64,000 bases of DNA, from contig NZ_CP098455.1 of assembly GCF_023702635.1 (NCBI RefSeq), positions 744,001 to 808,000 on the forward strand. The letters are read 5' to 3'. The stretch is from Spongiibacter taiwanensis. GTDB lineage: Bacteria > Pseudomonadota > Gammaproteobacteria > Pseudomonadales > Spongiibacteraceae. Shown piece after piece: positions 44,123-53,483 of the stretch; within the stretch, counting starts at the first letter, position 1; every line of letters starts with the position of its first letter. Made by a program: the position numbers and the translations under genes. The notes under the pieces were generated by a model that saw only the letters and a list, made by a program, of their open reading frames with translations, searched no databases and was not told where the DNA came from.

Positions 44123-46621
44123 CTAGAGAATATCACCCAAGTTCATCAGGTTGGTCTCACCATTGCTGTCTTCAACGCCGTCATTGTCGTTGACCATCAA
44201 CACATCGCCATTCTTCAGCAGTGCGGTACCCTCGATTTTTTCGGTGACCAGACCACCCAGCGCCTGCATGCCTGGCAATACATCCCGGATCAGGCTCTTT
44301 GTCACCAAGTCGCCATCATTCAGGCCGGCGACACTGAAGCGGTACAAGCGTTTAATGGCGGCATCGGGACCGCCCTGGTTATCCCGTTCGATTACCATAA
44401 ACTCGTCGTCACCAATGGCCGTGATTTCTGACAAGCCTACCCAGCCACCGTTTTGTGACTCGACTGCATCGAGGGGGTAGAACAGGAAGCGCCAGCTATC
44501 GCCGGCGATATCGTAAATGCCGATTCGCACATTGGTTTCGCCCTGCCAAGCCCGCTGGAAGGCGACATACAACTTACCTTCAAACTCTGCTACACCTTCA
44601 AAGCCGTTGTTACGCTGCAGCGCGTTTACCCCATCGGGCAGAGTCACTACGGCTGTGATCACCCCTTTAGCATCGGTTTTTACCAGCAAATTCTGACTCG
44701 CCACTGGACCGTCAACAAGGTTCCCAGAACCTTCAGAGGCAATCCAGAAGCCGCCATCGGCCGACTTGGCAATGCCCTCAGGATCGATATTCACCGTCTT
44801 GTCGGCGTTGATCGCCCCGGCCGGGCGAACACCAGCGGGTAAGGCTGCCAGGATGTCATTGCTATCCACCAGGTAGGTCTCTTTGTTGATCACCGCAGGG
44901 CTGCTGCTGACGTCGAGGGTAAAAATGCGGTTTTGCAGGTAGTAGCTGTCATCCACGGCGTAAACCAGTTTGCTGTTAACCGGATCAGCCGACAGGCCTG
45001 ACAGGGCCGCCCAGGGAATCGGCGTGCCATCGATGCGGTCTTGGGAAACAATGGAAGGATAGTTCGCTGACGCCTGCCCATACTGGTAGATGTTCAGGGC
45101 TGAACGGAAGACATCGTCCCGGCTATCCTCTTCACTGGCGACCACCAGCAGATTACGGCCGGGGATGGCCAGCGCGCCCTCGGGACCAATGGCCGCCGGA
45201 AGTACCTGCTTGAACACCGGGTTGCGCAGATCAGCCACATCGTAGACAAACACCACACTGGCGCGCTCAGAGTTCACAAACAAATAGCGCTCACTACCAA
45301 ATACACCAAACTCGGCGTTTTCGGGCTCGTTGCCTTTATTGTCAGAGCGATCATCGGGGTAGTGACCAATCCGCGCAGTCAGCAAATCAAGCTGATTGCC
45401 CGTTTCATATATCACTGCGCCAGCGGTATCAAAAACACTGAAGCCGCGGCTACCGCCGTCCAGGTCACCCTCGTTAGCGGTCACAAAGTAGCTAGTAGAC
45501 AACCAGGTCACGCCGTCGGGCTCACGCAGCACACCCTTCTGGCTGTCTGTAAAACTGATAATGGATTCGTTGTCGGTATCAATCTGGTCCAAATCAACGC
45601 TACCGGCGCTGAAGTGATTCACCACACTGCCATCGCTCAAATCGACCAACACCAGGTGGTTGTTTTCCTGCAAACTCACCACGGCAATATTGTCGCTATT
45701 GATGTCGATATACTCAGGCTCGGGATCGCTCGGATAAAGATCAGCAAGGCCAGTGAGCTCGACCGTGCGAGTTACCCACTCCCCAGGTGTACCGACCAGA
45801 TCCACGATCACCAAATTCCCCGCCGGCAGTTGTGGCGGCGCGCCGTCACCTAGGTCTTCATCGCGCTCGTTTTCAATGGCGATGGCGGCATAACGGCCAT
45901 CTGGGCTAACGGCCACAGAATCGGGTTGGCCACCCAGGTCGATACTGCGTACAACACTGCGGCTGGCAATATCCACCACCGCCAATGCGCCGGACACATT
46001 AATAAAGTCTGCCGAGGTATTCATGACAACCAGGGCAAAATCGCCTTTCACCGCCACCGATGTTGGCTCACCCGCCAGCGCCAACACACCCAAACCGGAG
46101 GGCTTACTGGGGTCAGTAATATCGACAAAACCGACTTGCTCCATGGGGCTGTCGGAATAAATCAAGGTCAAGCCGTCCTCGCTGGCAGCCACAATTTCGG
46201 CAGCGGTGGTGTCATCCACGTCGCAGGTCGCATCCAACTGGAGGCACACGGGGAAGGCAGCAATGCGATTAAAGTTTTTGCTGTCATTCACCTGAGTGGG
46301 TGTGCAGAGGTAAGAGGTTGCGGTGATTTCTGACTCGGCCAGTTCGCCATCACCGTCCAGGTCTGGACCCGAATCCAATCTGACACCACCATTAAAGCAT
46401 TGCTCATTCCCGGCATAGAGAGTGGTTTGTTCTACCAGGCCATTCGCGCCATTGCTACCGGGCGCGCCGGGTGTTCCCGGTGATCCAGCGGCACCTGGCG
46501 ACCCGGCTTGTCCGTCTGCGCCGTCACGGCCATTGCGTCCATCATCGCCGTCGCAGGCGGCGAGAAAAAAGGGACAGGCTAGCGCAATACCCAGCGCCAA
46601 TGCGGTTTTCTTAAGCTGCAT
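44123..46621 (-). CDS. Lipoprotein with collagen-like segment and phytase-like beta-propeller
   Basis: An 832-residue surface or periplasmic lipoprotein. The lipobox LAAC puts the lipidated Cys at 23. Residues 25-60 are twelve Gly-X-Y triplets (GDDGRNGRDGADGQAGSPGA onward), a collagen-like stretch. A small cysteine-containing domain follows (ATLYAGNEQC-type, LDSGPDLDGDGELAESEI). A long beta-propeller-like part has YncE-like repeats (GGQPDSVAVSPDGRYAAIAI). The C-terminal 250 residues resemble the esterase-like activity of phytase family, with NIDPEGIAKSADGGFWIASE and NNGFEGVAEFEGKLYVAFQR. It is monocistronic with a strong terminator. An extracellular phosphoesterase role is inference; the propeller may only be a scaffold. 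Confidence 0.8.
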   Translation of the reverse strand: MQLKKTALALGIALACPFFLAACDGDDGRNGRDGADGQAGSPGAAGSPGTPGAPGSNGANGLVEQTTLYAGNEQCFNGGVRLDSGPDLDGDGELAESEITATSYLCTPTQVNDSKNFNRIAAFPVCLQLDATCDVDDTTAAEIVAASEDGLTLIYSDSPMEQVGFVDITDPSKPSGLGVLALAGEPTSVAVKGDFALVVMNTSADFINVSGALAVVDIASRSVVRSIDLGGQPDSVAVSPDGRYAAIAIENERDEDLGDGAPPQLPAGNLVIVDLVGTPGEWVTRTVELTGLADLYPSDPEPEYIDINSDNIAVVSLQENNHLVLVDLSDGSVVNHFSAGSVDLDQIDTDNESIISFTDSQKGVLREPDGVTWLSTSYFVTANEGDLDGGSRGFSVFDTAGAVIYETGNQLDLLTARIGHYPDDRSDNKGNEPENAEFGVFGSERYLFVNSERASVVFVYDVADLRNPVFKQVLPAAIGPEGALAIPGRNLLVVASEEDSRDDVFRSALNIYQYGQASANYPSIVSQDRIDGTPIPWAALSGLSADPVNSKLVYAVDDSYYLQNRIFTLDVSSSPAVINKETYLVDSNDILAALPAGVRPAGAINADKTVNIDPEGIAKSADGGFWIASEGSGNLVDGPVASQNLLVKTDAKGVITAVVTLPDGVNALQRNNGFEGVAEFEGKLYVAFQRAWQGETNVRIGIYDIAGDSWRFLFYPLDAVESQNGGWVGLSEITAIGDDEFMVIERDNQGGPDAAIKRLYRFSVAGLNDGDLVTKSLIRDVLPGMQALGGLVTEKIEGTALLKNGDVLMVNDNDGVEDSNGETNLMNLGDIL
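46442..46549 (-). repeat. Collagen-like Gly-X-Y coding repeat
   Basis: Twelve consecutive GGN-rich triplets encode residues 25-60 of the lipoprotein. The repeat is imperfect at DNA level, with repeated GSPG and GAPG units, and could vary in copy number. Confidence 0.8.
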
Positions 46622-46842
46622 AACATCTCCTCAATCGAGCGGATTTTTTTGTAGCTCGATGCTAAAGAGCGAATGCGACACGCAGCCTACAGATTTATGC
46701 CAAAACGGCGGCAATTGTGTGACAACAGCCCGAGCAAGACGGCGTTAGCAGCCGCTAGTGCTTTGACGAGAACACCGATATCTGGAACTATGCTCCACTA
46801 ACAGTGAGCATGTGGCTCTTATCGACATTTGCGGAAAACACC

Positions 46843-47523
46843 ATGCCCTCCCTTTACAAGTCCTTTCTCACTCAAGCGATCGAGCATCACGGCAGCATCG
46901 CCGCTATTGAAGAGCAGCTCCCCAGTCCCGCCAGCCCTCAGACATTGATACGAACGCCCGACAATCGTTATCTGGCAGAAATGGCCGCGTGTATTTTTCG
47001 CGCAGGCTTCGTGTGGCGAGTGGTTGAGCAGAAGTGGTCTGGTTTTGAAACGGTGTTCAATCATTTCATTCCTGTCTGGGTTGCCTCGCGCTCACCAGAG
47101 GAATTAGAAAACCTGGCCCGGGACCCCAGAATCATTCGCAACTTGAGCAAGGTCAGGGCGGTTCAGGAAAATGCCATGATGGTGCTCGATCTAATCAAAC
47201 AGCACGGCAGTGTTGGCCAGTTTCTCGCCGACTGGCCCGACGACGACACCATCGGTCTTTGGGCCTACTTGAAAAAGCACGGTAGCCGATTGGGCGGCAA
47301 CTCTGGTGCCTATTTCCTGCGTTTTGTCGGCAAAGATACCTTTATCCTCAGCCGCGATGTGTGCATTGCATTACGCACTGAAGGCGTTATCGACACAGAC
47401 ACCCCCACCTCCAAACGCGACCTGGCCAAAATTCAGGCATGCTTCAACAATTTGCGCCAAGACAGCGGCCGCAGCCACGCCGAACTTAGCCGCATACTCG
47501 CCATGTCCAGAGGGCCGGGCTAA
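46843..47523 (+). CDS. 3-methyladenine DNA glycosylase I-like protein (degenerate)
   Basis: 226 residues. The central region, RAGFVWRVVEQKWSGFETVF, then NHFIPVWVASRSPEELENL and the helix RIIRNLSKVRAVQENA, aligns well with E. coli Tag (QAGLSWITVLKKRENYRACF, IIRHRGKIQAIIGNA). However, the N-terminal cysteine and the C-terminal His/Cys of the Tag zinc site are absent. The catalytic Glu38 position, just before the QAGLSW motif, appears to be Cys. The protein may recognise a different base lesion or have lost activity. The start at 46843 is chosen over 46804 because it begins the conserved part. It is divergent from the lipoprotein gene. Confidence 0.72.
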   Translation: MPSLYKSFLTQAIEHHGSIAAIEEQLPSPASPQTLIRTPDNRYLAEMAACIFRAGFVWRVVEQKWSGFETVFNHFIPVWVASRSPEELENLARDPRIIRNLSKVRAVQENAMMVLDLIKQHGSVGQFLADWPDDDTIGLWAYLKKHGSRLGGNSGAYFLRFVGKDTFILSRDVCIALRTEGVIDTDTPTSKRDLAKIQACFNNLRQDSGRSHAELSRILAMSRGPG

Positions 47524-47662
47524 GCGATTCCGCGCTGCCGCCAGACTTAGCCCACCGCAAGAGCCGGCGACGACTTGCCGCAGGAGTATATTGTCTGTCG
47601 CCAGGGACACGCCGGGTTCGATTTCCCGAGATTCGATTTCCAGAGCGTCTATCCCCAGCGGC

Positions 47663-49516
47663 TCAATGCCCGTGCGCCACCACACCGACCTGAGGGAGGT
47701 TCGCCAGGCCAATTTCCTTGGCATGCTCCTCAAAATCCTTATTCTTCCAGAAGAACGCCCCCGGCATCGTGGTAGGCACCACCAGCACATAGAACAGGGC
47801 CCGACCGATCGTGGCGACGACAAGGGCCGACAACAGCAGGCTGGCCAGCAATACCAGGCCGGTACCCGTTACCTCCATACCGAACAGCAGCATCACCCCT
47901 GCCAGTAAAGCATTTGCGCCGAGCAGGCCATTTCGCAGCCAGTAACTCTTGCCAAACAGTGTGCTCTGAACATAGTGCGATACGCTGCCCTCATTGTTGG
48001 CCAGGTTCATATCGGCGGCATGGCGCCACAGACCAATCAACTCAATCACACTCCCCACTACCACACCTGCCAGGACGATCCCCATCAATGCCCCGGCATC
48101 GCCACCAATAAACAGCAGTGTTGGCAAACCCATCACCGCAACCAGCAGCCCCCCTAGGGTTACACTGCTACCGACAAAGGCACTACCCGTTTGCCAGTGG
48201 TTCCAGAATGGCCGGGCAGGGATTCGATAACAGCGGTACATGTAGTACAAACCCACACCGCCAGATATCAACGCTAGATAAGCGAACACCGTTGCAAGGC
48301 CACGGTACTGGCCCCACTCACCCAGCCAGGAAATAAACACGGGATTCTCCGGCAGCATTGCCAACAGGTGCAGGCCACCAAACACCATAAACAGCAACAT
48401 ACCGAGCCCTTCCCTGCACACGGGTGAGTGGCGCAAATTATTGAACCCTCGATAGGCCCGCAGCGGTTTGCCCAAGTGGGTGGCCGACATCAGCATGCCG
48501 AGCCCCGCCAAGCCCACCGCGACGGCTATCAAAGGAACATACATCACGGAGTCACGCAGTTGCACCAGAGCATCGACACCGAACTCTGCACCCAAAAAGC
48601 TGAGAAAAAAGGCACCCAAGGCCGTCTGGCTCACTAGGGTAAAAATCACCAAGGGGTTTTCGCGGGAGCTAAGCTTTTTCAGGCTCCACTTTTTCTCAAC
48701 ACCCTTTTTCTGATCTACCACAGGTCGATATTGGCCATCCTCGGCTTTATGGTATTTCACTGGCATGCCATCGGGACGGGTCACCTCGTCGGGCATGTTG
48801 CGAGTCTGCTGGAAGCGGATATTGGGATGGGTAATCGCCGGGTCGGGGAAACCCGGAATCGACAGCTTTGCCTGTTCACGATTTTCCGGCAGATCTTCCA
48901 CCACACCAAAATTCAGGGCGTTACCCAGACAGGCCGATACACAGGCAGGTTTCAGATTAACCTCCAAGCGGTCAACACACATATTGCACTTGGAGACCTG
49001 GCCCTTGATTGGATCAAGCTGCGGGGCGTTGTATGGGCATACCCAGGTGCAGTAGCCACAACCGAAACAGGTTTCCGGATCTTGCAGCACGGCGCCGTAT
49101 TCCACGTGTTTGGTATAGGCGCGAGTCGGACAGCCCTTCAAGCACACCGGGTCGTCGCAGTGGTTGCAGGCCATGGAGATATTCATGCGGCGAAAATCAG
49201 GGTAGGTTCCGCCCTCGACATAGCCCACCGAGCGAAAACTGATGTGGGCCGGATTGTCGTTCTTTTCACTACAAGCCGCTTCGCAGGCGTGACAACCAAT
49301 GCAGTTATCCGCGGTGAAGTGAAAGGCGTGCTGCTTGTTGCGGTTAGGGTTACTGCCGACCCCCGGCTCTTCGTTAATAAACATTTCGCGACCGGCCGGC
49401 ACTGCGCCGCCACTGCGGGCAATCAGGTCGATGGGCGCCTCGTAAAAATTCACCTCACGGGGCGCAGGCTCTTTCAAGAATGCGTATTGGGGTTCGTCGT
49501 CTCTAACTTTCCACAT
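47663..49516 (-). CDS. Fused DmsB-DmsC-type iron-sulfur and membrane-anchor protein
   Basis: 617 residues combining two subunits that are normally separate. Residues about 65-215 hold four [4Fe-4S] cysteine clusters in the DmsB/NrfC pattern: NCIGCHACEAAC from Cys72, CNHCDDPVCLKGCP, CFGCGYCTWVCPYNAP and CNMCVDRL. After a linker, residues about 290-590 contain about eight hydrophobic helices like the DmsC/YnfH quinol-oxidising anchor. AAAAAGG lies nine bases before the ATG at 49516. The NarB-like molybdoenzyme gene is immediately upstream (125 bases) on the same strand, so this protein should pass electrons between the quinone pool and that enzyme. Confidence 0.86.
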   Translation of the reverse strand: MWKVRDDEPQYAFLKEPAPREVNFYEAPIDLIARSGGAVPAGREMFINEEPGVGSNPNRNKQHAFHFTADNCIGCHACEAACSEKNDNPAHISFRSVGYVEGGTYPDFRRMNISMACNHCDDPVCLKGCPTRAYTKHVEYGAVLQDPETCFGCGYCTWVCPYNAPQLDPIKGQVSKCNMCVDRLEVNLKPACVSACLGNALNFGVVEDLPENREQAKLSIPGFPDPAITHPNIRFQQTRNMPDEVTRPDGMPVKYHKAEDGQYRPVVDQKKGVEKKWSLKKLSSRENPLVIFTLVSQTALGAFFLSFLGAEFGVDALVQLRDSVMYVPLIAVAVGLAGLGMLMSATHLGKPLRAYRGFNNLRHSPVCREGLGMLLFMVFGGLHLLAMLPENPVFISWLGEWGQYRGLATVFAYLALISGGVGLYYMYRCYRIPARPFWNHWQTGSAFVGSSVTLGGLLVAVMGLPTLLFIGGDAGALMGIVLAGVVVGSVIELIGLWRHAADMNLANNEGSVSHYVQSTLFGKSYWLRNGLLGANALLAGVMLLFGMEVTGTGLVLLASLLLSALVVATIGRALFYVLVVPTTMPGAFFWKNKDFEEHAKEIGLANLPQVGVVAHGH

Positions 49517-49641
49517 TGTGTAAAACCTTTTTGCTGGATGCTGGACGGGAGATGGGAAACGCAAAAGCGGGCTTGTCTTGGCTTAGCCACGCAAACGGTT
49601 ATCGAGTTTGGCGTTTTCCGTCTCCCCTACAGCGCCTCCCG

Positions 49642-51825
49642 TTAATATGTTCTGCGCTCGACGTTTAGACGCGCTGCCTCTTTCTGGTCAATGTGCTCAA
49701 TCCTCACCGCGCACTGTTTAAATGCCGGTTGACGCGAATAGGGATCCAGCAACCCGAGGGAAAGGCGGTTAACGCAATCGTGATAGTGCATCGGAATAAA
49801 CAACATGTTTCGCGGCACCCGCTGGGTGAGCTGCACCATCACCACCGCATCGCCCCGGCGCGACACCAGGCGCACATACTGCTGGTGGCGCACGCCCTGC
49901 TCCTTCGCAGAATCCGGGTTCATTTCCATGTAGGGAGTTGGGCTGAACTTGTTCAGGTTACCGATCTTTCCGGTTTTGGTCCGGGTGTGAAAATGCTCTA
50001 CAACCCGGCCGCTGTTCATCCAGAATGGATACTGAGCATCCGGAGTTTCGTTGTCCTCGATGTAATCCATTGCCAGTAGATTGGCTTTGCCGTTGGGTGT
50101 CGGGAATACCCCATCGCTGTAGAGTCGCGGACTGCCAGTGTCATCCCCTTCCCGCATCGGCCACTGGATGCCCCGTTGGGCCTCAATCAGGTCGTGACTC
50201 ATCCCGGAGATATCGAGATTGCGCCCACGTCCCTTTGAGAGCAGCTTCATCTCGTCGAATATTGCCGAGGTGGATTCGGGGAAGGACATTTTTCGACCAT
50301 TGTCGAAGCGTTTGGCCATCTCATTAAATACCCAGTAGTCAGGCTTGGCCTCACCCGGCGGTTCCACAAATTTGCGTACCAGATTTACCCGCCGCTCGGT
50401 ATTGGTCTGCACACCTTCTTTCTCGCCCCACACCGCACCAGGCAGATACACATGGGCGAAATTCACCGTCTCACAATCCTGATAACCGTCTTGCACGACC
50501 ATGAACTCAAGTTTCTCCAGGGCCTTTTTGATGCGCGGCTGATTGGGCATGGAGGTGAGCGGGTTGGTAGCAACAATCCACAGCGCCTTGATCTCACCCG
50601 ACTCAATGGCGGGGAAAATATCGGTCTGCTGCAGGCCTCGCTTGGCGGGGAAAAAGCTTTCATCCACGCCCCAAAACTTGGCCACTTCCTCACGGTGCTC
50701 CGGCTTTTCCAACATGCGGTAGCCGGGCAAGCCGGAACAGGACGACCATTCCCGGGTACCCATGGCATTACACTGGCCGGTGATCGACATACTGGTGCCA
50801 CCGGGAATGCCGATATTGCCGGTAAGTAGATTGAGATTATTAATGCCACAGACGCCATCGGTACCGTGGGTACTCTGGTTGATGCCCATGGTCCAGATGC
50901 TCATCGCGGAGGGGGCTTTCGCATAAATCCGCGCCACATGTTTGATGGTGTCTGGGTCGATACCGCAAATTCGGGAAGCGGTAACGGGATCGTATTTCTC
51001 GACGAGTGCCTTTAGCTCGTCATAGCCATTGCAGTGGGCGTCGATGTAGTCCTGCTTCTGCAGCCCCTCTTTGAGGATGACATGGGCCAATGCATTCAAC
51101 AGAACCAGATCGGTGCCGGGGGTGATCGGCAAATGAATATCGGCGAACTGGGCAAACATGGTCACCCGAGGGTCCACCACAATGAGCGGAAACTTGCGCT
51201 TCTCCAAGGCCTCCTTCAGCCGCCAGTAAATAATGGGGTGCTGTTCGGGCAGATTGGACCCAAAGGCCATCAGACAGTGGGTGTGTTCAAAGTCTTCGTA
51301 GCAGCCGGGCGGGCCGTCAGAACCGAAGCTGCGTTTGTAGCCTGACACCGCGGAGGCCATACACAGCGTTGTATTCCCGTCGTAATTATTGGTGCCGATA
51401 ACTCCCCTGACCAACTTGCCCAGGGTGTAAAACTCTTCGGTCAGCAGCTGCCCGGTTGACACCACGGCAACACTATCGCGTCCGTACTTCGCCTGAATTC
51501 GCTTGAACTCCTCAGCAGTACGATCCAGCGCAGCGTCCCACTCCACCGGCTGAAAGGCCTCGTAGGTCTTATTGCGCATCAATGGCTGGGTACCCCGACC
51601 CGGTGTAGCGCTGAGCTCGTGCTCAAAAATGCCTTTGATACAAAGCTTGCCCTGGTTGACCGGAGCATTACCTTTGCCCCGACTGGCGACCGGCTTTCCG
51701 GCCTCGTTCAAGCCCACCTCAATTGAACAGCCTGTAGAGCAATACCCGCAGACGGCGTATTTCCACTCAACCACTTTTTTATCGGCAATCGTAATTGGCT
51801 TGCGCTTTTTGCGGCCAAAAATCAT
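49642..51825 (-). CDS. NarB/NasA-like molybdopterin oxidoreductase (probable assimilatory nitrate reductase)
   Basis: A 727-residue catalytic subunit of the DMSO-reductase superfamily, the same size as cyanobacterial NarB (about 729). An N-terminal [4Fe-4S] cluster is formed by Cys26, Cys29, Cys33 and Cys62 (CGYCSTGC and KLCIKG). The probable Mo ligand is Cys155 in NTTLCMASAVSGY, followed by SFGSDGPPGCYED, which is typical of assimilatory nitrate reductases. No twin-arginine or Sec signal is visible, so the enzyme should be cytoplasmic. It is paired with a DmsB-DmsC fusion and not with a ferredoxin or NADH partner. A formate dehydrogenase-like activity is the main alternative. Confidence 0.8.
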   Translation of the reverse strand: MIFGRKKRKPITIADKKVVEWKYAVCGYCSTGCSIEVGLNEAGKPVASRGKGNAPVNQGKLCIKGIFEHELSATPGRGTQPLMRNKTYEAFQPVEWDAALDRTAEEFKRIQAKYGRDSVAVVSTGQLLTEEFYTLGKLVRGVIGTNNYDGNTTLCMASAVSGYKRSFGSDGPPGCYEDFEHTHCLMAFGSNLPEQHPIIYWRLKEALEKRKFPLIVVDPRVTMFAQFADIHLPITPGTDLVLLNALAHVILKEGLQKQDYIDAHCNGYDELKALVEKYDPVTASRICGIDPDTIKHVARIYAKAPSAMSIWTMGINQSTHGTDGVCGINNLNLLTGNIGIPGGTSMSITGQCNAMGTREWSSCSGLPGYRMLEKPEHREEVAKFWGVDESFFPAKRGLQQTDIFPAIESGEIKALWIVATNPLTSMPNQPRIKKALEKLEFMVVQDGYQDCETVNFAHVYLPGAVWGEKEGVQTNTERRVNLVRKFVEPPGEAKPDYWVFNEMAKRFDNGRKMSFPESTSAIFDEMKLLSKGRGRNLDISGMSHDLIEAQRGIQWPMREGDDTGSPRLYSDGVFPTPNGKANLLAMDYIEDNETPDAQYPFWMNSGRVVEHFHTRTKTGKIGNLNKFSPTPYMEMNPDSAKEQGVRHQQYVRLVSRRGDAVVMVQLTQRVPRNMLFIPMHYHDCVNRLSLGLLDPYSRQPAFKQCAVRIEHIDQKEAARLNVERRTY

Positions 51826-52095
51826 GAAGCATGTCTCCCGGCGACCGCACCAAAATCGGTCACTTAAATTTATTCAAACCCTGAAATAACGCACCATAAT
51901 GGTGAAAAAAGGGCGTTTTCAGTCAATTTCGGAAGAGAATTACAAGAACCATGCCAAGGCGATTTACAAGCCAAGCTCCCACACAAAATAGCAGCTCATC
52001 TCATTGTTTTTATTATATTTTTTAACAATCAAGGAATTGCACGATTGGAACCTGGCGCCGACCACAGGAATCGAGATTAATACGATTTCAGCGAC
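51826..52095. other. Upstream region of the molybdoenzyme gene with NtrC-like palindromes
   Basis: No gene. The 17-mer at 51890-51906 (GCACCA-TAA-TGGTG core) fits the NtrC site TGCACCA-N3-TGGTGCA at 12 of 14 defined bases. A second copy at 51846-51862 keeps the left half CGCACCA but has a poor right half. On the minus strand, TGGCATG-N4-TTGTAA (51940-51956) is close to a sigma-54 promoter but has GT where the invariant -12 GC should be. The higher part (52005-52035) is very AT-rich. All of this is tentative. Confidence 0.45.
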
Positions 52096-52122
52096 AAAAA
52101 AAGGGGGCCAATTGGCCCCCTT
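52096..52122 (-). terminator. Intrinsic terminator of the first OmpA gene
   Basis: GGGGGCCAATTGGCCCCC at 52103-52120 is a perfect palindrome. On the minus strand it is followed by a seven-base U-run (A7 at 52096-52102 on the plus strand). It lies about 22 bases past the stop of the downstream OmpA paralogue. Confidence 0.92.
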
Positions 52123-52143
52123 CTCACAGCGCAAATAACGCGT

Positions 52144-53241
52144 TTATTTGCTCTCTTTCACCGTGACAACACGACGGTTTTTGGCACGGCCTTCAGCAGT
52201 CGCGTTGCTCGCAATCGGACGGCTCTCACCGTAACCAACTGCGCTCAAGCGATTGGGAGCGATACCAAAGTCGTTGATCAGTGCGTTGCGTACGGCATCG
52301 GCACGACGCTGGGACAGACCTTGGTTGTAGCCTTCACCACCGGTGCTATCGGCATGCCCCTCAATCACCGCTTTAACATTGCCGTGCTTGTTGAGGAAGT
52401 CAGCAACACGCTGCAACTCGGGTTTGAAAGTCGGCTTAATCACCGCAGAGTCAAAGTCGAAGTTCACCTCAACCTTCAGACTCTCAGTGGTTGTCAGCTT
52501 CAACTCACAACCGTTGCTGTCCACCGAGACACCAGCAGGCGTACCTGGGCATTTGTCTTTGTAGTCAGCTACGCCGTCACCGTCGCTATCCAGCGGACAA
52601 CCATCACTGCCCACTACGACACCCGCCGGCGTGTTTGGACAACGGTCTGCACTATCAACCACACCGTCGCCGTCGCTATCCATGGGGGCAGCCACGGGCG
52701 CTGCGGTCTTGGTTCCGCCAAAGGCATAGCTGACACCCAGAGAAACGACGCCATTGCGCGTCTCGTTGTCTGTGCCGTAAAGCATCCGGGCGTCACCACG
52801 CAACGACCAGCTTTCACTCAAGGCGTAACGAACACCGCCACCAACATTAAGTTGCGTGTACACGTCGTTGTGAATGCCTTCGTAATCAGCTTGGGCGTGG
52901 GCCATACCAAACGCCATGTAAGGCGTGACCTTGCTGCCTGGTGTTTTGAAATAACGCAGAACATCCAGACCGGCTGAGGCTACCTCGGCATCACCGGCAG
53001 GGTTGCCCCGGTAGTTATCTGCATCGGAATAGATTGCCCGAAGCTCCAAACCCCAGTCATTGTTCAGCTCTTTCTCAATACCGAACAGGGCGGTAGCTTC
53101 TTCATCCAGATCCTGAGAATGATCGAAGACCTGGTACCCTATTGCAGGGTTCAGATACCACTTTCCCTCAGTCTCCGCAATTGCGCCAGAGCTGACACAC
53201 GCGGCTCCGACGATAAAGGCACAAATTGAACGCTTTTCCAT
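52144..53241 (-). CDS. OmpA/OprF-type outer-membrane protein, paralogue 1
   Basis: A 365-residue structural outer-membrane protein. The signal peptide ends at GAIAE, near residue 22. An eight-strand barrel domain follows ([20 protein letters not shown] to [12 protein letters not shown]-type end). A linker holds two thrombospondin type 3-like calcium-binding repeats ([40 protein letters not shown]). The C-terminal OmpA domain binds peptidoglycan ([44 protein letters not shown]). AAGGGGA precedes the ATG at 53241; the open frame to 53274 is not used. It is tandem with a close paralogue upstream, each with its own terminator. Confidence 0.93.
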   Translation of the reverse strand: MEKRSICAFIVGAACVSSGAIAETEGKWYLNPAIGYQVFDHSQDLDEEATALFGIEKELNNDWGLELRAIYSDADNYRGNPAGDAEVASAGLDVLRYFKTPGSKVTPYMAFGMAHAQADYEGIHNDVYTQLNVGGGVRYALSESWSLRGDARMLYGTDNETRNGVVSLGVSYAFGGTKTAAPVAAPMDSDGDGVVDSADRCPNTPAGVVVGSDGCPLDSDGDGVADYKDKCPGTPAGVSVDSNGCELKLTTTESLKVEVNFDFDSAVIKPTFKPELQRVADFLNKHGNVKAVIEGHADSTGGEGYNQGLSQRRADAVRNALINDFGIAPNRLSAVGYGESRPIASNATAEGRAKNRRVVTVKESK

Positions 53242-53430
53242 AGTTTTCCCCTTTGGCCAAAAACATTCCTTCATTGGATTAAGTAGTTGATAGCTCCCCT
53301 ACCACTGTTTTCTACAGTATCACGCCAATATGATATTGCACGTATAGATATCCGTATTTTTACCGACTGGATCACAGCACTTTTCGCGTACGTCACTGTC
53401 CCGCCGGTAGTTGTGTCATAGCGGCAAGCC

Positions 53431-53460
53431 AAAAAAAAGCCGGAGCGAACGCCCCGGCTT
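53431..53460 (-). terminator. Intrinsic terminator of the second OmpA gene
   Basis: AAGCCGG (53437-53443) pairs with CCGGCTT (53454-53460) around a GCG..CGC-containing loop. On the minus strand an eight-base U-run follows (A8 at 53431-53438 on the plus strand). It ends transcription between the two ompA paralogues. Confidence 0.9.
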
Positions 53461-53483
53461 TCAACACACTAGCAACGGAGCCC

